From: Bacteroidota bacterium | Lineage (GTDB): Bacteria; Bacteroidota; Ignavibacteria; Ignavibacteriales; Ignavibacteriaceae | Assembly: GCA_021824565.1 (NCBI GenBank) | Contig: JAKAKL010000101.1 | Coordinates: forward strand, 1 to 64,000 | Direction: 5' to 3' | DNA length: 64,000 nt | In this document: positions 18,413 to 27,266 of the stretch, one piece after another | How positions within the stretch are numbered: the first letter of the stretch is position 1 | Layout: each line of letters starts with the position of its first letter | Translations under genes and position numbers: made by a program | The notes under the pieces: generated by a model | Databases searched by the model: none | Told to the model about the DNA's origin: nothing | What the model saw: only the letters and a program-made list of their open reading frames with translations

Positions 18413-18756
18413 TTTATCAACTTTTTCTGAAAAGTATAAAACAGCATTTAATGTAGCAAGATGCAAATAACAACGATGCATACATTTATATCTGCCTTCA
18501 TTTAAATCTTCTTTATAATCTTTACGAATTGTATTAATACTAGTGAGTTTATCTGCAGGTTTCTGCGAACTGATAATCCAGAGAAGATTTCCTTCTCTGT
18601 CATTCCTATTTCCCGTTGTATGTACCAAAAAGCTTTCCCTTAATAACTATCTTTTTGAAAGATCAAAGATTACTTCTTTTCCTAAAGATGACATCTTTAT
18701 ATCTTTAATTTAATTATTCCTTCCGCTTTATGCAAGAATAAAATAAAAAAATTATT
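18413..18756. other. Gene-poor region upstream of the lipoprotein
   Basis: The minus-strand frame of the lipoprotein stays open to about 18628, but this segment lacks a plausible start or known motif. The rest is AT-rich and I see no RNA gene. It may carry the lipoprotein promoter, which I could not assign. Confidence 0.4.
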
Positions 18757-18798
18757 ACACAGAGTTTCGCAGAGTGCACACAAAGTTTCACAGAGAGT
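18757..18798. repeat. Two tandem 21-bp units (ACACAGAGTTTC type)
   Basis: Copy 1 (18757-18777) starts ACACAGAGTTTCGCAG and copy 2 (18778-18798) starts ACACAAAGTTTCACAG; they match at 17 of 21 positions with no gap. On the minus strand they read LCETLCALCETLC. The period equals that of the large array 190 bp away, but the unit sequence is different. Confidence 0.6.
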
Positions 18799-18890
18799 TA
18801 AAACTCTATGCAACATGTTCTTCAATTTATAAAGCAAAATCAACTAGCATTTCTGCCGCAGTTCGGTAAGTATTCTTCTGTATGTGATAA

Positions 18891-19469
18891 ATGAACATGT
18901 ATTCTTTGAGGTTTATTGTTAATTACTTAAGTAGTGTTTTTCTTTCTAAGGATAAATTAATATGTCCATTAATCACATTTGAACTTTCGTTGATGTTTTC
19001 CACAAGTTCGTTGATGTCGGACAGCACTTCAAAGATGTTTTCCACAACTTCGAAGATGTTTTCCACGACTTCGAAGATGTTTTCCACGACTTCGTTGATG
19101 TTCGCCACGACTTCGAAGAAGTTTTCCACGAGTTCGAAGATGTTTTCCACGACTTCGAAGATGTTCGCCACGAGTTCGTTGATGTTTTCCACGACTTCGA
19201 AGATGTTTTCCACGACTTCGTTGATGTTTTCCACGACTTCGAAGATGTTTTCCACGACTTCGAAGATGTTCGCCACGACTTCGAAGATGTTTTCCACGAC
19301 TTCGAAGATGTTTTCCACGACTTCGTTGAAGTCAGACTGTGATTCAAAGTTACTTTATGCCGCCGCGCTGCATCCTGCTAAAAATATTTTAACAATAATT
19401 ATAAGAACTGTATGTAAAATAATTTTTAGAGAGTGCCGCCAAATCAAAAAGCGAACTGAAAGGAAGTAG
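18891..19469 (+). CDS. Doubtful ORF across the 21-bp array (plus strand)
   Basis: 192 codons from an ATG at 18891, with no ribosome binding site. The centre is a MFSTTSK heptad repeat created by the 21-bp array. It has the only ATG-started frame over the array. However, in this frame array variants change Met to Lys and Lys to Leu, whereas a minus-strand frame gives milder changes. It may be non-coding. Confidence 0.25.
   Translation: MNMYSLRFIVNYLSSVFLSKDKLICPLITFELSLMFSTSSLMSDSTSKMFSTTSKMFSTTSKMFSTTSLMFATTSKKFSTSSKMFSTTSKMFATSSLMFSTTSKMFSTTSLMFSTTSKMFSTTSKMFATTSKMFSTTSKMFSTTSLKSDCDSKLLYAAALHPAKNILTIIIRTVCKIIFRECRQIKKRTERK
18973..19347 (-). CDS. Possible heptad-repeat protein across the 21-bp array (minus strand)
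   Basis: 124 codons from a TTG at 19347, with no ribosome binding site. The array reads as SKSWKTS heptads. Unit variants in this frame give Ser to Thr, Lys to Arg, Lys to Asn and a silent Thr change, which is more conservative than in the other two frames I compared. The only long open frame in the second array at 52.0 kb is in the same register. A competing minus frame reads FEVVENI heptads. Translation is unproven. Confidence 0.3.
   Translation of the reverse strand: MNHSLTSTKSWKTSSKSWKTSSKSWRTSSKSWKTSSKSWKTSTKSWKTSSKSWKTSTNSWRTSSKSWKTSSNSWKTSSKSWRTSTKSWKTSSKSWKTSSKLWKTSLKCCPTSTNLWKTSTKVQM
18992..19327. repeat. Tandem array of sixteen 21-bp units
   Basis: Sixteen units of exactly 21 bp with no indels. 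Each typical unit starts GATGTTTTCC and ends GACTTCGAA or GACTTCGTT. Variants recur at a few positions: TT to CG at positions 7-8 (units starting 19097, 19160 and 19265), C to G at 15, and AA to TT at 20-21. The second unit (19013-19033) is divergent. A degenerate seventeenth unit follows at 19328-19348. The consensus has no stop codon in any of the six frames, so long ORFs over it are not by themselves evidence of coding. Confidence 0.95.
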
Positions 19470-19806
19470 TTAAATTAGAATGTATAGAAAAGATTATCCC
19501 TTTGTACCCATTTCTTTAAATTTCTTTAATACATAATGTAAGCTCATCAAGTTTTAACAACGGGTTTTATTTTTACTAAGGTTAAGAAAGCAGATAAGGT
19601 TTTTCGCACTATATCAAAAACATTCTGGAATTAAAAATGCGCAGATAAATCATATCAAAGCAACTTATTTTTCTTTCTGACCTTAGCAATAGTAGGTACC
19701 CGCCAGTATTTTACCCTATTATCTTATTTGGCTGTTACAAACACATTTCAACAATCATTCTTAGGTTGTCGCCTACGAAAAGATAGTCTGCGCAGTTGGT
19801 AAATTC
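19470..19806. other. Intergenic region without a recognised feature
   Basis: 337 bp between the repeat region and the 3' end of the multi-PAS kinase gene. It is AT-rich, with no open frame of note, no tRNA-like structure and no strong terminator hairpin that I can see. Confidence 0.5.
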
Positions 19807-22128
19807 TTATCTTAGAAATGTAACTATAAACTCGCTTCCAATTCCTTTGTCTGATTTAACTTCTATGGAAGCATTATTAAGCTCGCAGTATTTCTTAACG
19901 AGCGCCAGTCCAAGACCGTTTCCTTCGTATCCGCGCGAATAACCCTGCTCTTCCTGCGAGAACAATGAGAATAATTTCGGCTGATACTCCTTTGAGATTC
20001 CTATTCCGCTGTCCTTTACAATCACCTGCATATCTTTGTTGCCGGATTCGTTTACGATTATTTCCACTTTCCCTTCTCTCGTAAATTTAACGGCGTTATC
20101 TACAAGGTAAGTAAATATTTTCCTCATGCTGAACTCGTCTCCCTTTATGGTCGTATTTGAAGTATTAACATTCAGTTCAAGCATAATATTTTTATCATCT
20201 GCGCCGGACTTATATTCAAGATAAACATTTTCCAGAACATTCTTCGCAATATCAATAAACTTTGGTTTCACTTCATACGTGCCGGTTTGCAGCGCGGACA
20301 TTTCAAGTATGGCGTCGATGGTCATTATTATTCTTTTGCTCGCGAGATCAATCCTATCGAAGTACGAAACAGTTTCTTCATCTAACTTATTTTCAATTTC
20401 TTCTCTAAGCAGTTCGTTATAATTTAGAATAATATTTATCGGCGTTCTAATCTCATGCGACATTTGCGCGAGGAATTCCGATTTCAGCTTCTCAGCCTTC
20501 TCAGCCCTGTCTTTAGATACTCTTAGTTCAGTTTCAATTAATTTTCTCTGCGTTATATCTTCTCTTACCGCGAGCAAATATTTTATTTCGTCTTTATTGT
20601 TTTTCACAGGCGAGATTGAAACTGCTTCCCAGTAGAATGCGCCGCTTTTCTTTTTATTTAAAAGCTCGCCGCGCCACTGCTGACCGCTTTTTACAGTTTC
20701 CCAAAGATTCTTATAAAACTCTTTTGAATGAAAACCGGAACTAAACAACCGGGGGTACTTGCCGATCACTTCATTCGCTTCATATCCGGTAACTTCTGTA
20801 AATTTTCTGTTTACGTATTCGATCTTACCATTAATGTCGGTTATTAATATGGATGCCGGGCTCTGCTCAACAGCCTTTGAAAGTTTCAACAGGCTCTCTT
20901 CGTTAATTTTTCTTTCGGTAATATCGTCGAACGCAACGAGGAATGATTCTTCATTGCAGCAATTCATCGGAGTTACATTTGCGGACACAAAGAGCTTTGT
21001 TCCGTCTTTTCTATTAACTTCCACTTCAAAGTTTTTAACTGATCCGTGCTTCGCGATCTCTTCCATTAATCTAAAGTTATCAGCTATATCTGCATAAAGA
21101 TCAGCCATGTACAGGTTTTCCAGATCGTCTCTGTCGTAGCCGTATATTTTTAACGCCTGGTCATTTGCGGAAATAATTTTCCCGCCGGGAGAAACAATAC
21201 CGATGCCTATCGGAACAGTTTCAAACAGCGATCTATATTTTTCTTCGCTGTCAATCAAGCCTTTTTCAGCTTTGAACTTATCCGTAATATCTCTTAATAT
21301 TCCTTCGCGGTATAGAAATTTCCCGTCTTCGTCAAATACAAAATGTTCGTGGTCTTCTGTATAAATTATAGAGCCGTCTTTTTTGTAAAGCCTTAAAGTT
21401 TTTATTACGCCGCTTCGCGCAGATTTATTATTGATCTGGTTCGAGAAGTAGCTGACAATATTTTCTCTTTCCTTCGCGTCAACGTAAATCTTTTCCTTGA
21501 TGTTTACTTTCATCAGTTCTTCTTTAGAGCTGTAGCCAAGCAGTTCAACCATAGCCAAATTAACTTCGAGGAAATTTCCATTCGCATCGCTGCGGTAAAT
21601 ACCTTCAGGAATTCTTTCAAGAAAGTTTTTATATTTATCTTCGGATAACTTTAGCTGCTCTTCGGTTTTCTTCTGCGCGGTAATATCAACTGAAAAGACA
21701 ACAGCTTTAATAACTTTTCCTCTGTAATCATTTATCGGCAAAATTGAATTAAGGAAATATCGTCCTTCTCTAAAATCAACAAACGTTGTAGGCGTTCCGG
21801 ATGAAACCACTACTTTGGTTTTCTCGCGTCTATAATTAAATTGTTCGCTTGGAAGGAAATCAAAAGGATTTTGCCCGATCAGTTCATCGATTGGTCTATC
21901 AAGTCTTTGCGCCAGTGCATTGTTCCCGAGAAGCAGTCTGCATTTAACATCAATTAAAAAAGTGGGTCCCGGCAGCGCGTTTATAAAATTCAACAATGCG
22001 GATTCATTTTCATGCAGCGCTTTAATCGCATTGTAATATTGTTTCCGGATTATCTCCAGGTCTTTATTATCAGAAAAAAGCGATTCTCCTTCTTCGTCAA
22101 CGATCTTAGTCTTACTCTTAAATAACAT
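19807..22128 (-). CDS. Multi-PAS sensor histidine kinase
   Basis: 773 residues from the ATG at 22128, which has GGAG just upstream; a TTG five codons earlier is less likely. Four PAS domains with PAC segments occupy about 40-530. A HisKA dimerisation domain has H-box FLAQMSHEIRTP with phospho-acceptor His558. An HATPase_c domain follows (N box DNAVKFT, G1 DSGIGI, G2 GNGLGLALV). No membrane segment is present, so it is a cytoplasmic sensor, perhaps of redox, light or ligand through PAS. It lies 27 bp after a single-domain response regulator in the same direction, a likely partner. Confidence 0.92.
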   Translation of the reverse strand: MLFKSKTKIVDEEGESLFSDNKDLEIIRKQYYNAIKALHENESALLNFINALPGPTFLIDVKCRLLLGNNALAQRLDRPIDELIGQNPFDFLPSEQFNYRREKTKVVVSSGTPTTFVDFREGRYFLNSILPINDYRGKVIKAVVFSVDITAQKKTEEQLKLSEDKYKNFLERIPEGIYRSDANGNFLEVNLAMVELLGYSSKEELMKVNIKEKIYVDAKERENIVSYFSNQINNKSARSGVIKTLRLYKKDGSIIYTEDHEHFVFDEDGKFLYREGILRDITDKFKAEKGLIDSEEKYRSLFETVPIGIGIVSPGGKIISANDQALKIYGYDRDDLENLYMADLYADIADNFRLMEEIAKHGSVKNFEVEVNRKDGTKLFVSANVTPMNCCNEESFLVAFDDITERKINEESLLKLSKAVEQSPASILITDINGKIEYVNRKFTEVTGYEANEVIGKYPRLFSSGFHSKEFYKNLWETVKSGQQWRGELLNKKKSGAFYWEAVSISPVKNNKDEIKYLLAVREDITQRKLIETELRVSKDRAEKAEKLKSEFLAQMSHEIRTPINIILNYNELLREEIENKLDEETVSYFDRIDLASKRIIMTIDAILEMSALQTGTYEVKPKFIDIAKNVLENVYLEYKSGADDKNIMLELNVNTSNTTIKGDEFSMRKIFTYLVDNAVKFTREGKVEIIVNESGNKDMQVIVKDSGIGISKEYQPKLFSLFSQEEQGYSRGYEGNGLGLALVKKYCELNNASIEVKSDKGIGSEFIVTFLR

Positions 22129-22155
22129 AGTCTCCAAACACAAGCTTATAATTTT

Positions 22156-22539
22156 TTATCGAGCGCTTAGATTGATAATTGATTCAATCAGTTCATCAAA
22201 TTCATTGGACTTATCGTAAAAATAATCCGCTCCAAGTTTTAAACATTCTTTCTTAAATTCAGCGTGGTTCGTGAATATTATTACTTTCGTCTTACTATTC
22301 GTCGTCTTAATCGATTTAAGAATATCTGTGCCTAATCCTTCTTTTAATCTCACATCAACTATAGCCAGATCAACGTCAGCCTCGGAAATTATCTTCATCG
22401 CATCATGCGCATTATCGACAACGGCAGTAATGTTTATGCTGCCGATATTCAACAGCTCATTACACAACCATCTTGAAAAGAAGTAAGAATCTTCTACAAT
22501 TAAAACATTTAGTGTTTTGGATGAATTTTCTTCTAACAT
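22156..22539 (-). CDS. Single-domain response regulator (CheY-like)
   Basis: 127 residues, receiver domain only. The acidic pair is Glu16-Asp17 (LIVEDSYF), the phospho-acceptor is Asp62 in AIVDVRL, the conserved Thr is in IIFTNHA and the Lys is in FYDKSNEF. No output domain is attached, so it acts through protein contact or phosphotransfer. It is co-directional with and upstream of the multi-PAS kinase. Confidence 0.9.
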   Translation of the reverse strand: MLEENSSKTLNVLIVEDSYFFSRWLCNELLNIGSINITAVVDNAHDAMKIISEADVDLAIVDVRLKEGLGTDILKSIKTTNSKTKVIIFTNHAEFKKECLKLGADYFYDKSNEFDELIESIINLSAR

Positions 22540-22706
22540 TAGGCACCTGCAAGTAATTTATTCACGCTACAAACTTAATCGATAGGTTAAACGATTAACA
22601 TAGGGGAATCCCTTAATTACTCTTGCTTAATACCTGATTTTTATAGGAAATGTTTTGGAGGAATGAATATTTATTCAAATAAAAGAAATTGAATCAATAT
22701 GATTAA

Positions 22707-23345
22707 CTAATGCAGCGAAGTAATCCCCATTCGCACGGCGTATTTTGTTAATTCCGGCAGCGAATATAGATCAAGCTTAGCCATAATATTCTTTCTGTGG
22801 CTTTCTATTGTTTTAATACTAAGGTTAAGAGTCGATGCAATTACTTTTGTTGATTTGCCTTCTACAATAAGCTGCAGCACTTCTTTTTCCCTGTCGCTTA
22901 ATTCAGAAGAATCTTTGGAAGCACTTCCGACTAATTCGCTTATTACGGTGCTTGATATTTCCTTACTGATGTACACTTTCTTGTTTTGAACCGTGTATAT
23001 TGCGTCGATAAGCTCATCGAAAGCGCAATCCTTCAGCAAATATCCGGACGCTCCTGCTTTGAACATTCCTGTAATAAACTGTTTATCGGAATGCATAGAC
23101 AAAGCAACAATCTTAGTATTTTTTGACGCTTGAAGAATCTGCTTTGTGGCTTCCATGCCGTTAAGTTTCGGCATGCCGATATCCATGATGATAATATCCG
23201 GCAGCAATTCATTCGCAAGTTTTACAGTGTCCCTGCCGTTATCTGTTTCTCCTACGATTTCAAAATCAATTTCGTTTTCCAATAACCTCGCAAGACTTGT
23301 TCTAATGAGATTATGATCGTCGGCTAACAAAATTCTTATGCTCAT
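22707..23345 (-). CDS. NarL/FixJ-family response regulator
   Basis: 212 residues. The receiver domain has Asp9-Asp10, phospho-acceptor Asp55 (IIIMDIGMP) and KDCAFDELI. A C-terminal LuxR-type helix-turn-helix follows (LSDREKEVLQLIVEGKS through TIESHRKNIMAKL, about 147-205). It is a DNA-binding transcription regulator. The start ATG has GGAG 9 bases upstream, inside the end of the kinase gene; only 3 bp separate the kinase stop from this start, so the two form a two-component pair. Confidence 0.95.
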   Translation of the reverse strand: MSIRILLADDHNLIRTSLARLLENEIDFEIVGETDNGRDTVKLANELLPDIIIMDIGMPKLNGMEATKQILQASKNTKIVALSMHSDKQFITGMFKAGASGYLLKDCAFDELIDAIYTVQNKKVYISKEISSTVISELVGSASKDSSELSDREKEVLQLIVEGKSTKVIASTLNLSIKTIESHRKNIMAKLDLYSLPELTKYAVRMGITSLH

Positions 23346-23348
23346 TTC

Positions 23349-26192
23349 TCACTCCTTCTTTACAAAGCTGCCCTTCAAAGGTAGTAATAATTCTATTATT
23401 GTTCCTCCGCCCTCGGAAGAATTAATTAATATCTTTCCGTTAAGGTATTCAAGTCTCTCCCTTATGCTGAATAATCCAAAGCCGCCTTCTTCCGGATTCC
23501 TGTTTCTTAGTTTATCCGGGTTAAAGCCATGACCGTCGTCTTTCACTTCCGCATAAATATTTTTTTCATCCATTGAAAGTTTAACCGAAACCGTATTACA
23601 CTTTGAATGCTTAATACAATTATTCAGCAGCTCGTTTATAGATCTAAAAAGCAATATCCTTTCGTCGTTATCCAAAAACAGATCTCTAATTTCACTATCG
23701 AAAAAAGTTTTAATTTTATTACCGCTTTCCACCTGTTTCAGCAGCCACTCGACCGCTTCGGATAAACCAAGCTCGTACAGCACCGGAGGGCTAAGCTCGT
23801 AGGTAATCTTTCTCGAGTTCTGTATTGCGTCGTCTAAATATTTTCTTACTTCTTTCAGGCTTTCCTTTATCTGATCCGAAAGTATCTCCTTCTGAATTCC
23901 CGCAAGACTTATCTTCATCATCGCTAAAGACTGCGTAAGATGATCGTGCAGGTTGATCGATATTCTTCTTCTTTCTCTTTCTTCAGCAAGATTAAGCTCA
24001 GAAGTCAGCTTCTTCAAATTCTGCTGGTATCTTATTAGCTCCAGCTCAGAATGCTTTAGCTTTGTTATGTCTACAATAGTTTGGAAGAGATAAGTTTTTC
24101 CTTCGATATTCAGAAGCTGCCCTGAAAGAAGGCACGTAAGCGGCTCGCCGTTCTTTTTATATAAAGTTTTTTCAACGAGATTAAATTCTTCCTCTTTAAT
24201 AATTTTTTTCGTCATCTCCTCTCTTAATTCGGGAGTGGATATTCCAAGCTCAATTGACGTTTTGCCGATCATTTCATTTTTATTAAAGCCGAGTATATTC
24301 GCACCAACTTCATTGATGTCAATTATCAACCCGGTTTCCAAAATACTTATGACAATTATATTCGGACTCGTTTGAAATAATCTTCTGAACTTTTCTTCGC
24401 TCTCCTGGAGAGCATTTTCAAATTCTTTCCTCTCGGTTATATCATACACCGAAGTAAAGCGAACCTTCTTACCTCTGTATTCCACGTTTTTATATTTGAA
24501 CTCCGCAATCCTGCGCGCTCCTTCTGATGTTAGATATTCAACTTCCAGAGGATAATCTCTTTCCATTTTATTCATTTCCATCGCAACCGGGATCAGGTCT
24601 TCGGGAAATACAATCGGCAAAATGTTTTTCCCTATTAGTTCCTCTCTTTTATAACCGATCATATTAAACAGCCTATCGTTGCCGTCAAGCAGAATTCCGT
24701 TTTCATGTACAGCGATGCCTTCGACAGCTAAATCAGTGAAGGACTTATACCTTTGCTCGCTTTCTTTGAGAGCTTCTTCAATTTTTTTCCTTTCAGTAAT
24801 TTCTCTTACCGTACCGATTATTGAAATTATTTGTCCGCTTTCTTTTCTCCGAAATTCTTTTTCTCTTCCGGTAAACCATCTCCATTCACCGTTTCTATCT
24901 TTCATACGGTATTCAAATTCAAAAATGTATTCATGCTGCCAGTCTTTTATCTTCTCATAATATTTGTCAAACTGTAAAAGGTCGTCCGGGTGTATTATTT
25001 TATTGAAGAATTCTCTGTCATTTTTCAATTCATCTTTATCATAGCCCAACATTACACCGATATCTTTATTCACGTATATATTTTTGTTCTCTTCGACGTC
25101 CCAGATATAAATTATGTCGGGAGACTGTTCGGTAATTTGTCTAACGAAAAGTTGATTCTCTAAATTTTCTTTTTCAAATTGTTTGCGTTTTGTAATATCG
25201 CGGTGGATTGCCAGTATCAACTTCTGACCGTCATACTCCAGCGTCTTTGCGTTTACTTCAACCGGAATATTTCTTCCTTTGCTGTTTACGAGAATTGTTT
25301 CAAAAACGTATTCATTATTCTTAGTAATAAAATCGATTCGTTCTTTGACTTTAGATTTATTTTCGGGCGAGTTAAAATCCAAAATATTTTGCTTTATAAA
25401 TTCTTCCTTTGACAGTCCCATTATTTTGCAGGCTGCCGAGTTCACGTCAATAATGCCGCCGTTAAAATCCATAAGCAAAATCGGATCGGCTGCTAATTCA
25501 AACAAAGCTCTGAGCTTCTGCTCCGACAGCTGTAATGAAGTCTCGGCAATTTTCCGTTCGGTTATGTCGCGAACAATCGCCTGTAAAAACATTTTACCGG
25601 AAAGCTCAATTCTTGCCAGTGATACTTCCGCTTCAAATATTTGTCCATCATATCTTGAATGCCGCCAATCAAACCGCTGCGGTACTCCCGCATAGGCTTT
25701 ATCTATTTTATCAGCGGCTTTAATCTGAGAACTAATTCCATCCGGCTGCATCTCCGGCGAAAATCTTATCGGTGTTTGACCAATTATATTATTTTTGGGA
25801 CATCCGAGTATCTCGGCAGCCTTCGAGTTGCAGTCAACAAATTTTCTTTCTTCCATTATGAAGATTGCATCGTTTGCTCCTTCAAATAAAATTTGATAAC
25901 GCTCGCGTGATTCTTTTAGTTCCTCTTTACTTTTATTTACATTCCTAAACAACATTTTCTCCGGTAAAATTCTTATTAGCAAAGTTGTAATTATTATTGT
26001 TACTAAAATTACGGAAATAATTTCCAGCGGCAGAAATAATATATATGTTTGGAATAATAATCTGCAAACCATCAGCAGAGCTAAGCTGCTTAAGACTGGA
26101 AAGAGATAAAATATAATAGCAAGTTGATTTTCTTCTTCGTTTCTAAACCTGGCGGGGATAAATAATTTATTGAAGTAGTTTTTATTCTTCAC
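23349..26192 (-). CDS. Membrane multi-PAS histidine kinase of the NarX/HisKA_3 type
   Basis: 947 residues from a GTG at 26192 preceded by GAGAGGT. Two N-terminal membrane helices (about 24-85) are followed by five PAS/PAC units (about 90-720). A HisKA_3 domain (ERERRRISINLHDHLTQ, phospho-acceptor His749) and an HATPase_c domain (NELLNNCIKHS, DDGHGF, GGFGLFSIRERLE) complete it. HisKA_3 kinases pair with NarL-family regulators, and the next gene is exactly that. The signal sensed is unknown. Confidence 0.93.
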   Translation of the reverse strand: MKNKNYFNKLFIPARFRNEEENQLAIIFYLFPVLSSLALLMVCRLLFQTYILFLPLEIISVILVTIIITTLLIRILPEKMLFRNVNKSKEELKESRERYQILFEGANDAIFIMEERKFVDCNSKAAEILGCPKNNIIGQTPIRFSPEMQPDGISSQIKAADKIDKAYAGVPQRFDWRHSRYDGQIFEAEVSLARIELSGKMFLQAIVRDITERKIAETSLQLSEQKLRALFELAADPILLMDFNGGIIDVNSAACKIMGLSKEEFIKQNILDFNSPENKSKVKERIDFITKNNEYVFETILVNSKGRNIPVEVNAKTLEYDGQKLILAIHRDITKRKQFEKENLENQLFVRQITEQSPDIIYIWDVEENKNIYVNKDIGVMLGYDKDELKNDREFFNKIIHPDDLLQFDKYYEKIKDWQHEYIFEFEYRMKDRNGEWRWFTGREKEFRRKESGQIISIIGTVREITERKKIEEALKESEQRYKSFTDLAVEGIAVHENGILLDGNDRLFNMIGYKREELIGKNILPIVFPEDLIPVAMEMNKMERDYPLEVEYLTSEGARRIAEFKYKNVEYRGKKVRFTSVYDITERKEFENALQESEEKFRRLFQTSPNIIVISILETGLIIDINEVGANILGFNKNEMIGKTSIELGISTPELREEMTKKIIKEEEFNLVEKTLYKKNGEPLTCLLSGQLLNIEGKTYLFQTIVDITKLKHSELELIRYQQNLKKLTSELNLAEERERRRISINLHDHLTQSLAMMKISLAGIQKEILSDQIKESLKEVRKYLDDAIQNSRKITYELSPPVLYELGLSEAVEWLLKQVESGNKIKTFFDSEIRDLFLDNDERILLFRSINELLNNCIKHSKCNTVSVKLSMDEKNIYAEVKDDGHGFNPDKLRNRNPEEGGFGLFSIRERLEYLNGKILINSSEGGGTIIELLLPLKGSFVKKE

Positions 26193-26276
26193 GCTGACCT
26201 CTCTGAAGAAGTAACATAATAGCTCTTAAATTATCTGTGCATAATATTACGCCAAGAAAGTTTAAAAACAAAAAGA

Positions 26277-26315
26277 ATAAAAAGTAAAAGATCAGAATTA
26301 TTTTGTTAATTCTGA
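26277..26315 (-). terminator. Rho-independent terminator after the DUF4249 gene
   Basis: Minus-strand hairpin with perfect 9-bp arms TCAGAATTA and TAATTCTGA (26292-26300 and 26307-26315) and a 6-nt loop. Downstream it reads TCTTTTACTTTTTATTC. It lies 31 bp after the lipoprotein stop at 26346. Confidence 0.6.
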
Positions 26316-26345
26316 CCATAATACAAAGCGTGCTATAAATGAAAC

Positions 26346-27257
26346 TTATTTTACAATCGCAAATCTAACCGTATCCGTTACCGAAGAACCAAACACACCA
26401 ATTCCATCACCCTGGAAAGTTTCAATAGGCTCGTGGAAGTTCCCGTTAACTTCTTGAACATTCGGCGCAGTCAATAAATAGTCCTTCATGTTTTCATCGC
26501 ATGCATAAGCTACAACAGTATATGAACTGTAAAACCATGTACTCCTGCTTGTGACTGAATATGACTGCTCTGCGCTTGAATAAGAGTCAACGTTGTTTAC
26601 ATTGCCGTAGCGAAACTTGTATTGGTTAAGATTATTGGCAACATCCGATGCGCTCAGCTTTTTTCTTTCACCGTTGTTATTATAAATAAAATTATTCGGA
26701 CTTGCCGAATCCGGAACGAAGGAGAATGAATAAAATACTGTGCCCGGTGAAGTCTGAAAATTAATCGTTATCGAATCCCCGTAGCTAAAATTTCCTAGAT
26801 TTTTATTTATGACCGAGAAGCCTTTCAGCGGAGTTAATGTTGTAGAGGTAGTATGAAGCTGAACGCCATCTATCGTTGCATATACTTCGAGCGTATACGA
26901 CTTTCCATAGCCGATCATAATCTGATTGTTAAAATATGTTTGCGTCAGCGGATCAAATGACAATGCTGTCCCATTTATTGAAGCGTTTACATTGTTGCCT
27001 GATGGAGTAAGATAAAGATCGCTCTGGCTAATAGAATTACCAAGAGGGAAATTCCTCATAAGTTTTATATCGGAAACAGGCTGTCCCGGATACAAAAAAC
27101 CTTCAACAGTAATTTTAGGATCATAAGACGAACTATTTAAATTAACTCCAGGTTTGCCGCAACCAAAAATCATAATCATCAGCATAAAAGCAAATAATAT
27201 TTTTAATGTATTCATCTTTAGGTTTTCTAATTTCATATCATCTGATTTACTAGTCAT
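26346..27257 (-). CDS. DUF4249 lipoprotein, partner of TonB receptor
   Basis: 303 residues. The start ATG at 27257 has a perfect GGAGGAATT leader, although it puts 14 residues before the usual signal core. The lipobox IFGC places the lipid Cys at 33. The PKITVEGFLYPGQPVSDIKL segment and beta-rich body fit the DUF4249 family, which is nearly always encoded beside a carboxypeptidase-regulatory-type TonB receptor. It starts 9 bp after that receptor's stop. It likely sits on the outer membrane and helps substrate capture, by analogy with SusD; the substrate is unknown. Confidence 0.82.
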   Translation of the reverse strand: MTSKSDDMKLENLKMNTLKILFAFMLMIMIFGCGKPGVNLNSSSYDPKITVEGFLYPGQPVSDIKLMRNFPLGNSISQSDLYLTPSGNNVNASINGTALSFDPLTQTYFNNQIMIGYGKSYTLEVYATIDGVQLHTTSTTLTPLKGFSVINKNLGNFSYGDSITINFQTSPGTVFYSFSFVPDSASPNNFIYNNNGERKKLSASDVANNLNQYKFRYGNVNNVDSYSSAEQSYSVTSRSTWFYSSYTVVAYACDENMKDYLLTAPNVQEVNGNFHEPIETFQGDGIGVFGSSVTDTVRFAIVK

Positions 27258-27266
27258 AATTCCTCC

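Noticed and set aside
18413-18628. 72-codon upstream extension of the lipoprotein gene
   Set aside because: It would bury the lipoprotein signal; the ATG at 18412 gives a standard lipobox protein.
18923-19318. Minus-strand ORF reading FEVVENI coiled-coil heptads as a definite gene
   Set aside because: All six frames are open over the array, and this one has only a GTG inside a repeat unit as start. Unit variants change Phe to Asn and Glu to Ala, so the frame is not clearly preferred.
18992-19327. CRISPR-like array
   Set aside because: Units are contiguous 21-mers with no unique spacers and no cas genes nearby; it is a tandem repeat.
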